A DNA stretch of 45,997 bases, from the NCBI GenBank assembly GCA_016926755.1, contig JAFGNZ010000058.1, forward strand, positions 1 to 45,997, given 5' to 3'. This document shows, in pieces, positions 29,113-37,422 of this stretch. This stretch comes from Myxococcaceae bacterium (lineage in GTDB: Bacteria; Myxococcota; Myxococcia; Myxococcales; Myxococcaceae). Position numbers and translations under genes: made by a program. The notes under the pieces are model-generated. The model saw nothing but the letters and a program-made list of their open reading frames with translations, was not told the origin of the DNA and searched no databases. Positions within the stretch are counted from its first letter, which is position 1. The number at the start of each line of letters is the position of its first letter.

Positions 29113-31208
29113 GCCCTCACGTACGCACCCTCTCCTGGACCGCTGCCCTGCTGGCGATCTGCCTGCCCGGCCTGGGCCGCGCGGATTCAGAGTACTCGGT
29201 CAAGGCCACCCGCACGCGCGATGCCATCACCATCGACGGCAAGCTGGACGAGGCGGCCTGGCAGAGCGCGCCGGAGATCTCCGGCTGGCACCTGACGCGC
29301 ATCGACTACGGCAAGCCCGTGGAGGACGACACGCGCGTGCGCATCCTCTATGACGAGGACAACCTCTACTTCGCGTTCCACTGCCTGGACTCGAAGGCGG
29401 AGCTCGTCACCGGCTACACGGTGCAGAACGAGGGCTTCCTCCACCAGGAGGACAACATCACCGTCATCCTCGACACCTTCCTGGATCACCGCAACGCCTA
29501 CTACTTCTGGACGAACCCGCTGGGCGTGCGCACCGACGGGCGCATCGTGGACGACGGCGAGGCCTTCTCCACCAACTGGGCCGGCGAGTGGGAGACACAA
29601 TCCACCATCGTCAAGGATGGGTGGATCGCCGAGGTGCGCATCCCCTTCGCCAACTTCCAGTTCCCCGAGGGCACCCAGGAGCTCACCTTCGGGATGCTGC
29701 TGGACCGGGAGCAGGCGCGTAACCAGAAGTGGAGCAACTGGACGCCGGATGGCGTCAACTCCGCCAAGGTGTCGCGCTACCCGCACCTGACGGGCCTGGA
29801 GGGCGTCCGCGGCCGGCCGAAGTGGAGCATCACGCCCTACGTGGCCACCCAGTTCGCGCTCAAGGCGAATGACGACCGCGGCTTCTTCCGCCCCAACGTG
29901 GGCGCGGACGCCCAGATCGATCCGGTGCCCTCCGTGTCGTTGAAGCTGACGGCCAACCCGGACTTCTCACACGTGGAGGCGGACCAGGACTTCCTGCTGC
30001 TGGACACGGAGGAGCCCCTGCTGCCCGAGCGGCGCCCCTTCTTCCTGGAGAGCGAGCACCTCTTCATCTCCCCCATCAACATGTTCACCTCGCGCCGCAT
30101 CGCGCTGAAGCCCCATGATCGGATCTGGGGCGGCGCGCAGCTCACCGGCAAGGTGGGCGGGCTGGCCTTCGCGCTGCTGGACGTGCAGCACCGGGACGAG
30201 GCGTGGGACCAGACGTACGAGAACGTGAACTCGGGCGTCCTGCGGCTCCAGCAGGATCTGGGCAAGCGCTCCGCCATCAGCCTCACCCTCCTGAGCCGCA
30301 AGGGGGACGAGTGGTTCCGCACGGTGGGCGTGGACGCCAATATCCACCTCTACGAGGAGTTCTTCATCCAGGCGCAGGCCGCCAAGACCTGGAGCCCGCT
30401 CGGGAGGCACGGCTCGGAGGCCTACCACGTGGCCCTGCACCGCTTCGACACGCTGTCGGAGTTCTGGATCGAGTTGGAGGACATCGGGAAGAACTACGCC
30501 AACCCGCTGGGCTGGACGCCGGTGACCGACAAGCAGGGGTGGAACACGCACCTGTACCTCAACCCCTTCCCCCAGTGGCGCTTCCTGCCGCGGCTGGACG
30601 TGACGTGGGACACGCTCTGGCGGCGCAACCACGAGCATGAGCGCACGCGCTACCGGCAGCGGCTCAACGTGCAGCCCTACCTGCACCACAACTTCGCGCT
30701 CTACTTCGACGGCGTCTACGACCAGAACGAGGGCTTCGACAACCGGCTCATCAAGGCTGGCTTCACCGTCTTCCCGCATGACTGGCAGAACTTCACGCTC
30801 ACGGCGGTGACGGGCCGCTTCCTGGGCGGCGACATCCGCGGGTTCAACAGCGCGCTCAACCTCAAGCTGGGCTCTCGCATCGTGGCCCGCTTGAGCGGCT
30901 TCTACACGCGCAACGTGGGCGTGCCGCCCGAGAGCGATCTGTTCGGCGAGTCCGGGGATGGCTACTCGTGGTCCGGCTACGCCCAGCTGCGCTACCACTT
31001 CAGCCCGGATCTCTACGCCCGCGTCACCTTCCAGAAGGGCGGCGTGTCGGAGCTGGCGGACTACAACAGCGTCAAGGGCACCTTCCTCGACGCGGTGGTC
31101 GGCTGGCACTACCGCCAGTGGAGTGACATCTTCCTCGTCTACACGGACCAGCCTTTCGACGGCGCCCAGGAGCGCCGGATCCTCTCCAAGATCTCCTTCA
31201 ACTACTGA
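29109..31208 (+). CDS. CBM9-like / DUF5916 outer-membrane beta-barrel protein
   Basis: The 699-residue protein has a signal peptide (LLAICLPGLGRA), an N-terminal CBM9/DOMON-like beta-sandwich (about 25-220: ITIDGKLDEAAWQSA, VRILYDEDNLYFAFHC), and a DUF5916-type region with many aromatic-rich amphipathic strands ending in SKISFNY, typical of an outer-membrane barrel with a terminal aromatic residue. LLPERRPFFLESEHLF is a recognisable family segment. Function of the family is not established; some members are linked to carbohydrate or small-molecule handling. Its ATG overlaps the MFS stop by 4 bp, so a joint role with the inner-membrane transporter in moving the product or its metal-loaded form across the outer membrane is plausible. 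Confidence 0.8.
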   Translation: MSPHVRTLSWTAALLAICLPGLGRADSEYSVKATRTRDAITIDGKLDEAAWQSAPEISGWHLTRIDYGKPVEDDTRVRILYDEDNLYFAFHCLDSKAELVTGYTVQNEGFLHQEDNITVILDTFLDHRNAYYFWTNPLGVRTDGRIVDDGEAFSTNWAGEWETQSTIVKDGWIAEVRIPFANFQFPEGTQELTFGMLLDREQARNQKWSNWTPDGVNSAKVSRYPHLTGLEGVRGRPKWSITPYVATQFALKANDDRGFFRPNVGADAQIDPVPSVSLKLTANPDFSHVEADQDFLLLDTEEPLLPERRPFFLESEHLFISPINMFTSRRIALKPHDRIWGGAQLTGKVGGLAFALLDVQHRDEAWDQTYENVNSGVLRLQQDLGKRSAISLTLLSRKGDEWFRTVGVDANIHLYEEFFIQAQAAKTWSPLGRHGSEAYHVALHRFDTLSEFWIELEDIGKNYANPLGWTPVTDKQGWNTHLYLNPFPQWRFLPRLDVTWDTLWRRNHEHERTRYRQRLNVQPYLHHNFALYFDGVYDQNEGFDNRLIKAGFTVFPHDWQNFTLTAVTGRFLGGDIRGFNSALNLKLGSRIVARLSGFYTRNVGVPPESDLFGESGDGYSWSGYAQLRYHFSPDLYARVTFQKGGVSELADYNSVKGTFLDAVVGWHYRQWSDIFLVYTDQPFDGAQERRILSKISFNY

Positions 31209-31213
31209 GCGCC

Positions 31214-32041
31214 ATGACCACGCCCGACGTCACCTCCCTGCGTAGCCGCTATGACGAGGTGTCCCCGAAGTACGACAAGGGGACGCCCACCCAGCTGTCC
31301 CACCGGCTGTTCTGGCTGGCGTACGAGCACCTCACCTGGAGCGCGGTGGAGAAGGTGCTGCCTCCCGCGGGCCAGGTCTGGCGCGTGCTCGACGCGGGCG
31401 GCGGTGGAGGCAAGTTCGGCACCCGCTTCGCCGAGCGGGGCCATCACGTCACGGTGCTGGATGTGTCTCCCGGCATGCTGGAGCAGGCGCGCGGCGAGTT
31501 CTCCCAGAAGGGGCTGCTGGAGCGGGCCAGCTTCGTGGAGGGCAGCGTCACGGCGCTCGCCTTCCCGGACGCCACGTTCGATCTCGTCTTCTGTGAGGGG
31601 GATCCGGTCTCCTACTGCATGGACGAGTACCCCAAGGCCATCTCGGAGCTGGTGCGCGTGGCGAAGCCGCGCGGCCCCGTGGTGATGGGGCTGGACAACC
31701 GCTACGAGGCCTTCGTGGGCACCCTCAAGTACGGCAAGAAGGAGGAGGCGCTGAAGGTCCTGCTCGACGGCAAGACGAAGTGCCCCTATGGGCTGCCCGT
31801 CCACGCCTTCACCCTGCGCGAGCTGCATCAGGCCGTGGCCGCGGCGGGGGCCGAGGTGGAGGAGATCTTCGGCAAGCCCGTCATGTTCTTCGACATGCTG
31901 GAGGCGTTCCAGGCCGCCCGGGGGCCCAACGTCGATCTCTGGGAGGCGCGCGGGGAGCTCCTCGCCCTGCAGGAGCGCCTGGCCCACGAGGGCTTCGCCG
32001 TCACCGGCCAGCACCTGCAGGTCATGGCTCGGCGAAAGTGA
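31214..32041 (+). CDS. Class I SAM-dependent methyltransferase
   Basis: The 275-residue protein has the SAM-binding fold: motif I WRVLDAGGGGGKFGTRFAE (57-75), an acidic post-I VTVLDVS segment, and FDLVFCEGDPVSY at motif II. It most resembles the Methyltransf_11/25 small-molecule or peptide group. A 4-12 residue N-terminal YDEVSPKYDKG is also typical. It lies 5 bp after the barrel gene and 7 bp before the MNIO gene. In this operon it may methylate a thiol, nitrogen or carboxylate generated by the MNIO. The target atom is not deducible. Confidence 0.88.
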   Translation: MTTPDVTSLRSRYDEVSPKYDKGTPTQLSHRLFWLAYEHLTWSAVEKVLPPAGQVWRVLDAGGGGGKFGTRFAERGHHVTVLDVSPGMLEQARGEFSQKGLLERASFVEGSVTALAFPDATFDLVFCEGDPVSYCMDEYPKAISELVRVAKPRGPVVMGLDNRYEAFVGTLKYGKKEEALKVLLDGKTKCPYGLPVHAFTLRELHQAVAAAGAEVEEIFGKPVMFFDMLEAFQAARGPNVDLWEARGELLALQERLAHEGFAVTGQHLQVMARRK

Positions 32042-32048
32042 GGGACAC

Positions 32049-32882
32049 GTGAGCTCGCTTCCATACCTGGGTGTGGGGCTCAGCTACCGCTGGGATCTCA
32101 ACCCGCACCTGGCTCGCGGCAACCCCGGGGTGGACTGGCTGGAGGTGACGCCGGAGCACTTCCTGCCGCTCACGGAGGACGCGCTCCAGCGGCTGGCGCT
32201 GCTGGCGCGGCGCTACCCGCTGGCGGGCCATGGCCTGGAGCTGTCCGTGGGCTCGGATGGGGTGGATGCCCCCGGCTACATGGAGGGCGTGCGCCGCATC
32301 CTCAGCACCACCAAGAGCGCCTGGCACGGCGATCACCTCTGCTTCACGCGGGTGGGGACGCTGCCCCTGCGCGCGCTCACGCCCGTGCCCCTCACGGAGG
32401 AGGCGCTGGAGGTGTGCGTGCGCAACATCCGCCGCGTCCAGGCGGAGCTGGCCGTCCCCTTCGTGGTGGAGAACATCGCCTACCTCTTCGAGACGCCCCT
32501 GGACACGCTGCCGGAGGAGGAGTTCCTGCGGCGCGTGGTGACGGAGGCGGACTGCGGGCTGCTGCTGGATCTCCACAACCTGCACGCCAACGCCGTCAAC
32601 CGCCGGTACGATCCGTACCCGTTCCTGGATCGGCTGCCGCTGGAGCGGGTGGTGCAGATCCACATCGCCGGCGGCCGGACGATGGAGGGGCTGCTGCTGG
32701 ACAGCCACTCCTCGTGCTCGCCCAAGGAGGTGTTCGAGCTGCTGGATTACGTCGTCCCTCGCTGCCCCGTCCGCGGGGTGAACTTCGAGATGGACTCGGA
32801 CTTTCCCCCCTTCCCCCGGCTGGTGGAGGAGCTGGCGCACGCGCGCTCCATCCTCCAGCGCCACGGGGCCTCCAAGAGCTGA
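32049..32882 (+). CDS. DUF692 multinuclear non-heme iron oxidase (MNIO)
   Basis: The 277-residue protein is a DUF692 (MbnB/TglH/ChrH-type) TIM-barrel oxidase. The metal-ligand pattern is present: GHGLELSVGS (His61), GDHLCF (Asp95, His96), VENIAYL (Glu141, Asn142), LLLDLHNLHANAVN (Asp174), QIHIAGG (His205), DSHSS (Asp218, His220) and NFEMDSDFPPF (Glu247). Family members use two or three irons and O2 to rearrange Cys, and sometimes Asn or Asp, in precursor peptides, yielding oxazolones, thiooxazoles, thiomorpholines and similar groups. The GTG start has GAGGG just upstream. The adjacent partner gene and a Cys-rich precursor in the same operon make it the key modifying enzyme. Length is normal for the family. 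Confidence 0.92.
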   Translation: MSSLPYLGVGLSYRWDLNPHLARGNPGVDWLEVTPEHFLPLTEDALQRLALLARRYPLAGHGLELSVGSDGVDAPGYMEGVRRILSTTKSAWHGDHLCFTRVGTLPLRALTPVPLTEEALEVCVRNIRRVQAELAVPFVVENIAYLFETPLDTLPEEEFLRRVVTEADCGLLLDLHNLHANAVNRRYDPYPFLDRLPLERVVQIHIAGGRTMEGLLLDSHSSCSPKEVFELLDYVVPRCPVRGVNFEMDSDFPPFPRLVEELAHARSILQRHGASKS

Positions 32883-32895
32883 GAGAGGAGCGGAC

Positions 32896-33486
32896 GTGGG
32901 TTACTCGGAGACACTCGAAGTGCTGGCGCGGCTCCACGTGGATCCGCGCTTCCGCGCGGCCTACCTGGCCGATCCACGCGCGGCCCTCACCGCTCGGACA
33001 CTGACGGAGGCCGAGCAGGAGCGCCTGGCCCGCATCGAGCCCCGCGCCGTGCAGCTGGCGGGGCGGATGATGGACTACCACCGGTCCGCGCGCGTCCTGG
33101 AGCAGCTCACCTGGGTCAACCCCGAGCTGCGCCCGGAGCTGCGCGGGGTGATGAACCGGTTCATGGAAGGAGTCCTGCCGGAGCTGCTCAACCGCGAGGA
33201 GGCCATCACCTTCTGCCGCTTCCTGGAGGCGCAGCCGCAAGGGCTGCCCGACTACGTGGCCGAGCTGGCTCGGTGCGAGCGGCTGCGCATCGCGCTGGCC
33301 TGGGGGCTGGAGCCGGGAGCGGGCCCCACGCACGTGGAGACCTTCCAGTACCCGGTGCTGGAGGTGCTCGCGGCGATGGCGGCTCCAGGCTGGCCGAAGC
33401 CCACGCCGCGCGCGACGCGGGTCATCTACACCAAGGTGCCGAGCCTGCCGGCCGTGATGCTCCGGGCCGAGCCCGTGGCTCCCTGA
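32896..33486 (+). CDS. MNIO partner protein (MbnC/TglI-like, leader-binding)
   Basis: The 196-residue protein begins with a helical domain (YSETLEVLARLHVDPRFRAA, then YLADPRAAL) often seen in DUF692 partner proteins, followed by a domain with LNREEAITFCRFLEAQPQG and a VETFQYPVLEVLAAM strand. DUF692 oxidases nearly always need an adjacent partner that binds the precursor through a winged-helix recognition fold; the position 13 bp after the MNIO gene, with AGGAG before the GTG start, fits. Sequence identity to known partners is too low for me to assign a named subfamily. Confidence 0.72.
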   Translation: MGYSETLEVLARLHVDPRFRAAYLADPRAALTARTLTEAEQERLARIEPRAVQLAGRMMDYHRSARVLEQLTWVNPELRPELRGVMNRFMEGVLPELLNREEAITFCRFLEAQPQGLPDYVAELARCERLRIALAWGLEPGAGPTHVETFQYPVLEVLAAMAAPGWPKPTPRATRVIYTKVPSLPAVMLRAEPVAP

Positions 33487-33501
33487 GCCCTCCCCAGCGC
33501 C

Positions 33502-34812
33502 TCACGAGAAGAAGCGCTGCAGCACGGCGATCATCGCCGCCACGTCCGCGGCGGAGGCCAGCTCGCGGATGGAGTGCATGGAGAGCATGGGGCTGCCCAC
33601 GTCCACCGTGCGGATGCCCAGCTCCGCGGCCGTGATGGGCCCGATGGTGCTGCCGCAGCCCAGGTCCGTGCGCGTGACGAAGTGCTGGGGCGTCACCCCG
33701 GCCTCGCGGCACAGCCCGGCGAAGTACGCCCACGACTCCCCGTCCGTCGCGTAGGACTGGTTCACGTTGGACTTGATCACCGGGCCGCCGCCCATGAGCG
33801 GCTGGTGCTTCGGCTCGTGGAGCGAGGCGTAGTTGGGGTGGACGGCGTGCGCCATGTCCGCGGACACCAGGAACGAGTTCCGGATGGCGCGGTGGTACGC
33901 ATCCGGGCGCCCGTCCGAGTGGCCCAGCACGAGCCGCTGCAGGCAGTCGCGCAGGAACGTGCCCGCGGCCCCCTGGGCGCTGCGGCTGCCCACCTCCTCG
34001 TGATCGTACAGCACGACGCCGCAGGTGGCCTCGCAGGCCCGGCCCATCGCCAGCAGCGCGGACAGCGCCGAGTGGCAGCTGGCGAGGTTGTCCAGGCGCG
34101 GCGCGTGGAGGAACTCGCCGTTGGCGCCCGAGCGCGCCGAGGGCTGCGTGTCGTAGAGGCACAAGTCGTAGCCGAGGATGTCCCCGGGCTCCGCGCGCAC
34201 GCCCGCGCTGGTCAGCTCGCGCACGAGCAGCGTGCGCAGGTCCGCCGGGCCCGCGCTCTCCAGGCCGAGCACGGGCACCATGTGCTCCTGCGCGTTGAGC
34301 TTGAGGCCCTCGGTGTTCACGCCGCGGTTGAGGTGGATGGCCAGGTTGGGCACGCGCAGCAGCGGCCGGCGGAAGTCCACCAGGTGCGCCGCGGGGCGGC
34401 CTCCGGCATGCACCAGCACCCGGCCCGCCAGGGACAGATCCCGATCCAGCCACGTGCTCAGCAGCACCCCGCCGTAGATCTCCACGCCGAGCTGGTGGTA
34501 GCCGTTCTTCGAGATGGTGGGGTTGGGCTTGAGGCGCAGGTTGGGCGAGTCCGTGTGGGAGCCCACCAGCCGGAACCCCGCGCGATCCACGGGCGCGGTG
34601 CCCAGGTGGAAGGCGGCGATGCTCGTGTCCCCTCGGGTGATGTAGACGCGATCTCCGGGCTGGAGGCTCCAGGGTTCGCGCTCGTCCAGCGCGCGGTAGC
34701 CCTGCTGGGACAGGCGGCGGGCCGTCTCCCGCACCGCATGGTAGGGCGTGGGGGAGGCGTCGATATAGGCAAGCACGTCCTTGGCCGTGGTCTCGGTGTC
34801 GATGGGGCTCAT
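33502..34812 (-). CDS. M18 family aspartyl aminopeptidase
   Basis: The 436-residue protein is a zinc aminopeptidase of family M18. It has the SHTDSP motif (His86, Asp88) followed by LRLKPNPTISKNGYHQLGVE and GGVLLSTWLDRDLSLAGRV, plus the later LYDHEEVGS (Asp-His-Glu-Glu) and a C-terminal MLSMHSIRELAS. M18 enzymes remove acidic N-terminal residues and usually form dodecamers. Product length is normal. The gene is convergent with the RiPP operon and lies 10 bp after a 2OG-type gene on the same strand. Trimming of released RiPP fragments is possible but a housekeeping peptidase is equally likely. Confidence 0.92.
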   Translation of the reverse strand: MSPIDTETTAKDVLAYIDASPTPYHAVRETARRLSQQGYRALDEREPWSLQPGDRVYITRGDTSIAAFHLGTAPVDRAGFRLVGSHTDSPNLRLKPNPTISKNGYHQLGVEIYGGVLLSTWLDRDLSLAGRVLVHAGGRPAAHLVDFRRPLLRVPNLAIHLNRGVNTEGLKLNAQEHMVPVLGLESAGPADLRTLLVRELTSAGVRAEPGDILGYDLCLYDTQPSARSGANGEFLHAPRLDNLASCHSALSALLAMGRACEATCGVVLYDHEEVGSRSAQGAAGTFLRDCLQRLVLGHSDGRPDAYHRAIRNSFLVSADMAHAVHPNYASLHEPKHQPLMGGGPVIKSNVNQSYATDGESWAYFAGLCREAGVTPQHFVTRTDLGCGSTIGPITAAELGIRTVDVGSPMLSMHSIRELASAADVAAMIAVLQRFFS

Positions 34813-34822
34813 GGCCCCCAGG

Positions 34823-35605
34823 CTAGCGCCCCCGGGGCGCGTCGAGGAAGGTGCCGAGCAGCACCCAGCGGCGCGCGGCGTCCTCGGCGCCGGGCCGGGC
34901 CACCAGCGGCGTGGTGTAGTGCCAGAAGGGCAGCCGGTACACGGTGACGCCTCCCAGGGTGTTCACGCTGGCGATCTCCGAGAAGTGGCCGCCCCGCGCA
35001 TAGACGAGCCACTGGTGCGCGACAGCCGGCGTGGCGAGGGTGATGTGCATGTCCACGTACCCGTCCCGCGCCTCGGGATCCTCGGGGTGATGATCATTGT
35101 GCGGTCCGGTGTAGTCGCCGGGCCCGTAGCACAGCACCTGGATGCCCCACCGGCGCCGCAGCGCGCGACCGCTCACCGCGGCGGCGAAGGCCCCGAAGCT
35201 CTCCGAGCGCAGCAGGGTGGTGAGCCCCAGCCGCTCGGCCACGCGCCACGAGCGTGAGCGCCGGCTCCCCAGCAGCGCGGTGCGCACGCGCACCGTCTTG
35301 GGCAGCAGCTCCGAGTAGTTCTCCGTCATCCCCAGCAGGCTCTCCGGCGGGATGGGATCCTCCATCACCGTGAGCGTGCCGCGCAGCTCCTCCTCGAGCG
35401 CGTCCCGGCACGCCGCGGCCTTCCTCACGTCAATGACGCCGGTGAGGGAGAGGAAGCGCCGGGGTGGCACCCGGAGCAGCGCCCCACAGGCCTCTGGATC
35501 TCGTCCTCGGAGGATCCGGAGGCCCTTGAGGGTCAGCAGGTCGGCGAACTCGGAGGGAAACAAGGGCATGCAACTTCCACCGAGGGTGGCAGATAATGGT
35601 CCCAT
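34823..35605 (-). CDS. 2OG-Fe(II) oxygenase-like protein
   Basis: The 260-residue protein has an oxygenase-like iron site in its C-terminal half: YGPGDYTGPHNDHH gives His169-x-Asp171, LPFWHYTTPL the distal His229, and RRWVLLGTF an Arg at 245/246 positioned to bind 2-oxoglutarate. The N-terminal half is not recognised. Related proteins hydroxylate or halogenate diverse substrates; this one is too distant to name. The ATG at 35605 has GGGGAGAG five bases upstream; ATG 35569 is an alternative. It is followed 10 bp later by the M18 gene, so they are probably co-transcribed. Confidence 0.6.
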   Translation of the reverse strand: MGPLSATLGGSCMPLFPSEFADLLTLKGLRILRGRDPEACGALLRVPPRRFLSLTGVIDVRKAAACRDALEEELRGTLTVMEDPIPPESLLGMTENYSELLPKTVRVRTALLGSRRSRSWRVAERLGLTTLLRSESFGAFAAAVSGRALRRRWGIQVLCYGPGDYTGPHNDHHPEDPEARDGYVDMHITLATPAVAHQWLVYARGGHFSEIASVNTLGGVTVYRLPFWHYTTPLVARPGAEDAARRWVLLGTFLDAPRGR

Positions 35606-35652
35606 TGTCTCTCCCCAGGACCGGGGAGCCCCTCGCGAACCGGAGTTCTTCC

Positions 35653-36366
35653 ATGGATCCCATCGGCCGCCGCCCCTCTCCCCTCCGGCCCCTCGCGACC
35701 GCCCCCCAGGCGGAGGCCCGCCCCGCGGCGACCGCGAAGGCCGCGCCGGCCAACAGCGTGGCCCAGGTGCAGCAGAGCACCTTCGACGCGCCCGCCTCCC
35801 GCGCCGCGGCCTCGAAGCCGATCCCGGGCGCCTGGCGTGGCGGGCCGGACACCGCGGTGGGCAAGGCGATCGCGGGGATGATCGAGCGGATGCGGGGCTC
35901 GGAGGCCTCGGGCATCACGCTCAAGGGCGACACGATGGAGAGCCTCTTCACGCGGGCCATCCTGGACAACAAGCACGTGACGAACGAGCAGCTGCTGACC
36001 ATCACGAACGTGAAGCTGGAGCAGCTGGCCACCAGCCCCGAGGATCGGGCGAAGGTGCTGAAGAAGGTGCCGAACGCGCGGGAGCTGCCGGTGCACAAGT
36101 TCACGGTGGGCATGCTCGCGGCGGCCACGGGGCTGGATCCGAAGCAGCTCTCCGAGGTCTGCCCGGATCTGGGGCTGACGGGGGCGCCGGGCACGCCGAT
36201 CCTCTACGCGGCGAAGACGGAGCGGATGCAGCGCTCCACGGCGCTCCACGACTTCACGGACTACCTGCGAGGCGCCGGCGTCAAGGGCATGAACAAGGCG
36301 GTGTGGGGCGTGGAGAACCGCGTCCTGTCTGCCGCCGTCAGCGCGCTGGGCGGCGGGCGCTACTGA
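35653..36366 (+). CDS. Hypothetical protein with disordered N-terminus
   Basis: The 237-residue protein starts with about 60 residues rich in Pro and Ala (low complexity) and then a globular helical part (GKAIAGMIERMRGSEASGIT, LLTITNVKLEQLATSPED, FTVGMLAAATGLDPKQLSEV). I recognise no family; the helical part has regular spacing but no clear repeat. The ATG at 35653 has GGAG upstream. It is divergent from the 2OG-like gene with only 47 bp between starts, and its end overlaps the convergent acyl-CoA dehydrogenase gene by 7 bp. Confidence 0.6.
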   Translation: MDPIGRRPSPLRPLATAPQAEARPAATAKAAPANSVAQVQQSTFDAPASRAAASKPIPGAWRGGPDTAVGKAIAGMIERMRGSEASGITLKGDTMESLFTRAILDNKHVTNEQLLTITNVKLEQLATSPEDRAKVLKKVPNARELPVHKFTVGMLAAATGLDPKQLSEVCPDLGLTGAPGTPILYAAKTERMQRSTALHDFTDYLRGAGVKGMNKAVWGVENRVLSAAVSALGGGRY

Positions 36367-37289
36367 GCCCCCAGCCGCTGGCGGGCCACCTCTCGGCGCT
36401 TCGCCCGGGCCTTGCCGGCCACCCCGAGCAGAGCCTTGTCCCGCTCCCAGCGCTCGCGCGTGGGCGCGTCCACCCGAGGCCACCACTCCTCCAGCCCCGC
36501 CACCAGCCGCTGGCACAGATCCAGCGCGCCGCCGAGCGCCACGTGCACCGCGGGTGAAGCGGGCTCGGCCAGCGCCAGCCCGCGGATCATCACCGCAAGC
36601 GCGAGCACCTCGTCCTGGACGCGCTCCGGCCACCCCGAGCGCCGGGCGATCTGGAGCAGCCACCCGAGCAGCGCCGCGTTCACGTGGCAGTCCTCCGTCG
36701 TCCGGAAGGGCTTGAGGTAGCGCTCGTAGCCATCACCGGGCAGCACCTCCTCCGGGGACACCGCCACCTCATGCAGCCGCAGCTCGGCGTGGGGGATCTC
36801 CGGGACGAAGGGCATGGTCGGCATCTCGTCGAGGTGCACCCCCTCGCGGCGAGCATCGATCATCACCACCCGAAGCCGGTTCCTCCCCTGCGCGTCCAGC
36901 CCCTCGCTGGCCACGATGAAGAGCGTCTCGGCCGCCGTGCCCAGGGTGACGAACATCTTGGAGCCCGTCAGGCGCAGCGGGCCCTCACCCTCGCCGCCCG
37001 AGAGCCGCGTCTGGATGGCGCTCGGGTGGGCCCCGCCCGCCTCCGTGGCGCAGAGCGCGCCGCGGTGCTCCTTCGGCATGCCCGGGAAGAGGGAACGGAG
37101 CGCCGCGTGGTAGCCGGACGTGAACGCGAAGCCGAGCCGATCCGCCATGAAGCCGCCCGCGAGCGCGTGATCCACGGGCGTCATGAAGCGCGAGGCCAGC
37201 CCCAGATGCTGGCGCCACCAGTCCTCGATGGAGCCCAGGGCGCCCGGCTGGGGAGAGGCCGTGAGAAGGAACCGAAGGATGTCGTCCAC
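36360..37289 (-). CDS. Acyl-CoA dehydrogenase family protein
   Basis: The 309-residue protein shows acyl-CoA dehydrogenase landmarks: [19 protein letters not shown] (the FAD/substrate 'TE.GG' element), [20 protein letters not shown] (the G.K.F.T.. beta domain) and a helical C-terminus. It is shorter than typical members (~380), with a reduced C-terminal helical domain, and the catalytic Glu cannot be placed with confidence. It could be a divergent FAD-dependent dehydrogenase or a non-enzymatic relative. The start is a GTG with weak ribosome binding site. Confidence 0.75.
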   Translation of the reverse strand: MDDILRFLLTASPQPGALGSIEDWWRQHLGLASRFMTPVDHALAGGFMADRLGFAFTSGYHAALRSLFPGMPKEHRGALCATEAGGAHPSAIQTRLSGGEGEGPLRLTGSKMFVTLGTAAETLFIVASEGLDAQGRNRLRVVMIDARREGVHLDEMPTMPFVPEIPHAELRLHEVAVSPEEVLPGDGYERYLKPFRTTEDCHVNAALLGWLLQIARRSGWPERVQDEVLALAVMIRGLALAEPASPAVHVALGGALDLCQRLVAGLEEWWPRVDAPTRERWERDKALLGVAGKARAKRREVARQRLGAQ

Positions 37290-37422
37290 GCGGCCACTCT
37301 ACGCCAGGGAGACGCCGTCTTCTCTCCTCCCCTGCCTCGTAATTCTGCTGAAACATGCGCGGGTTTAACTTTCGGCCGCCTCAGGGGTCCTGCTCCTGGG
37401 ATTGCACGCTCCTCCAGGGAAG

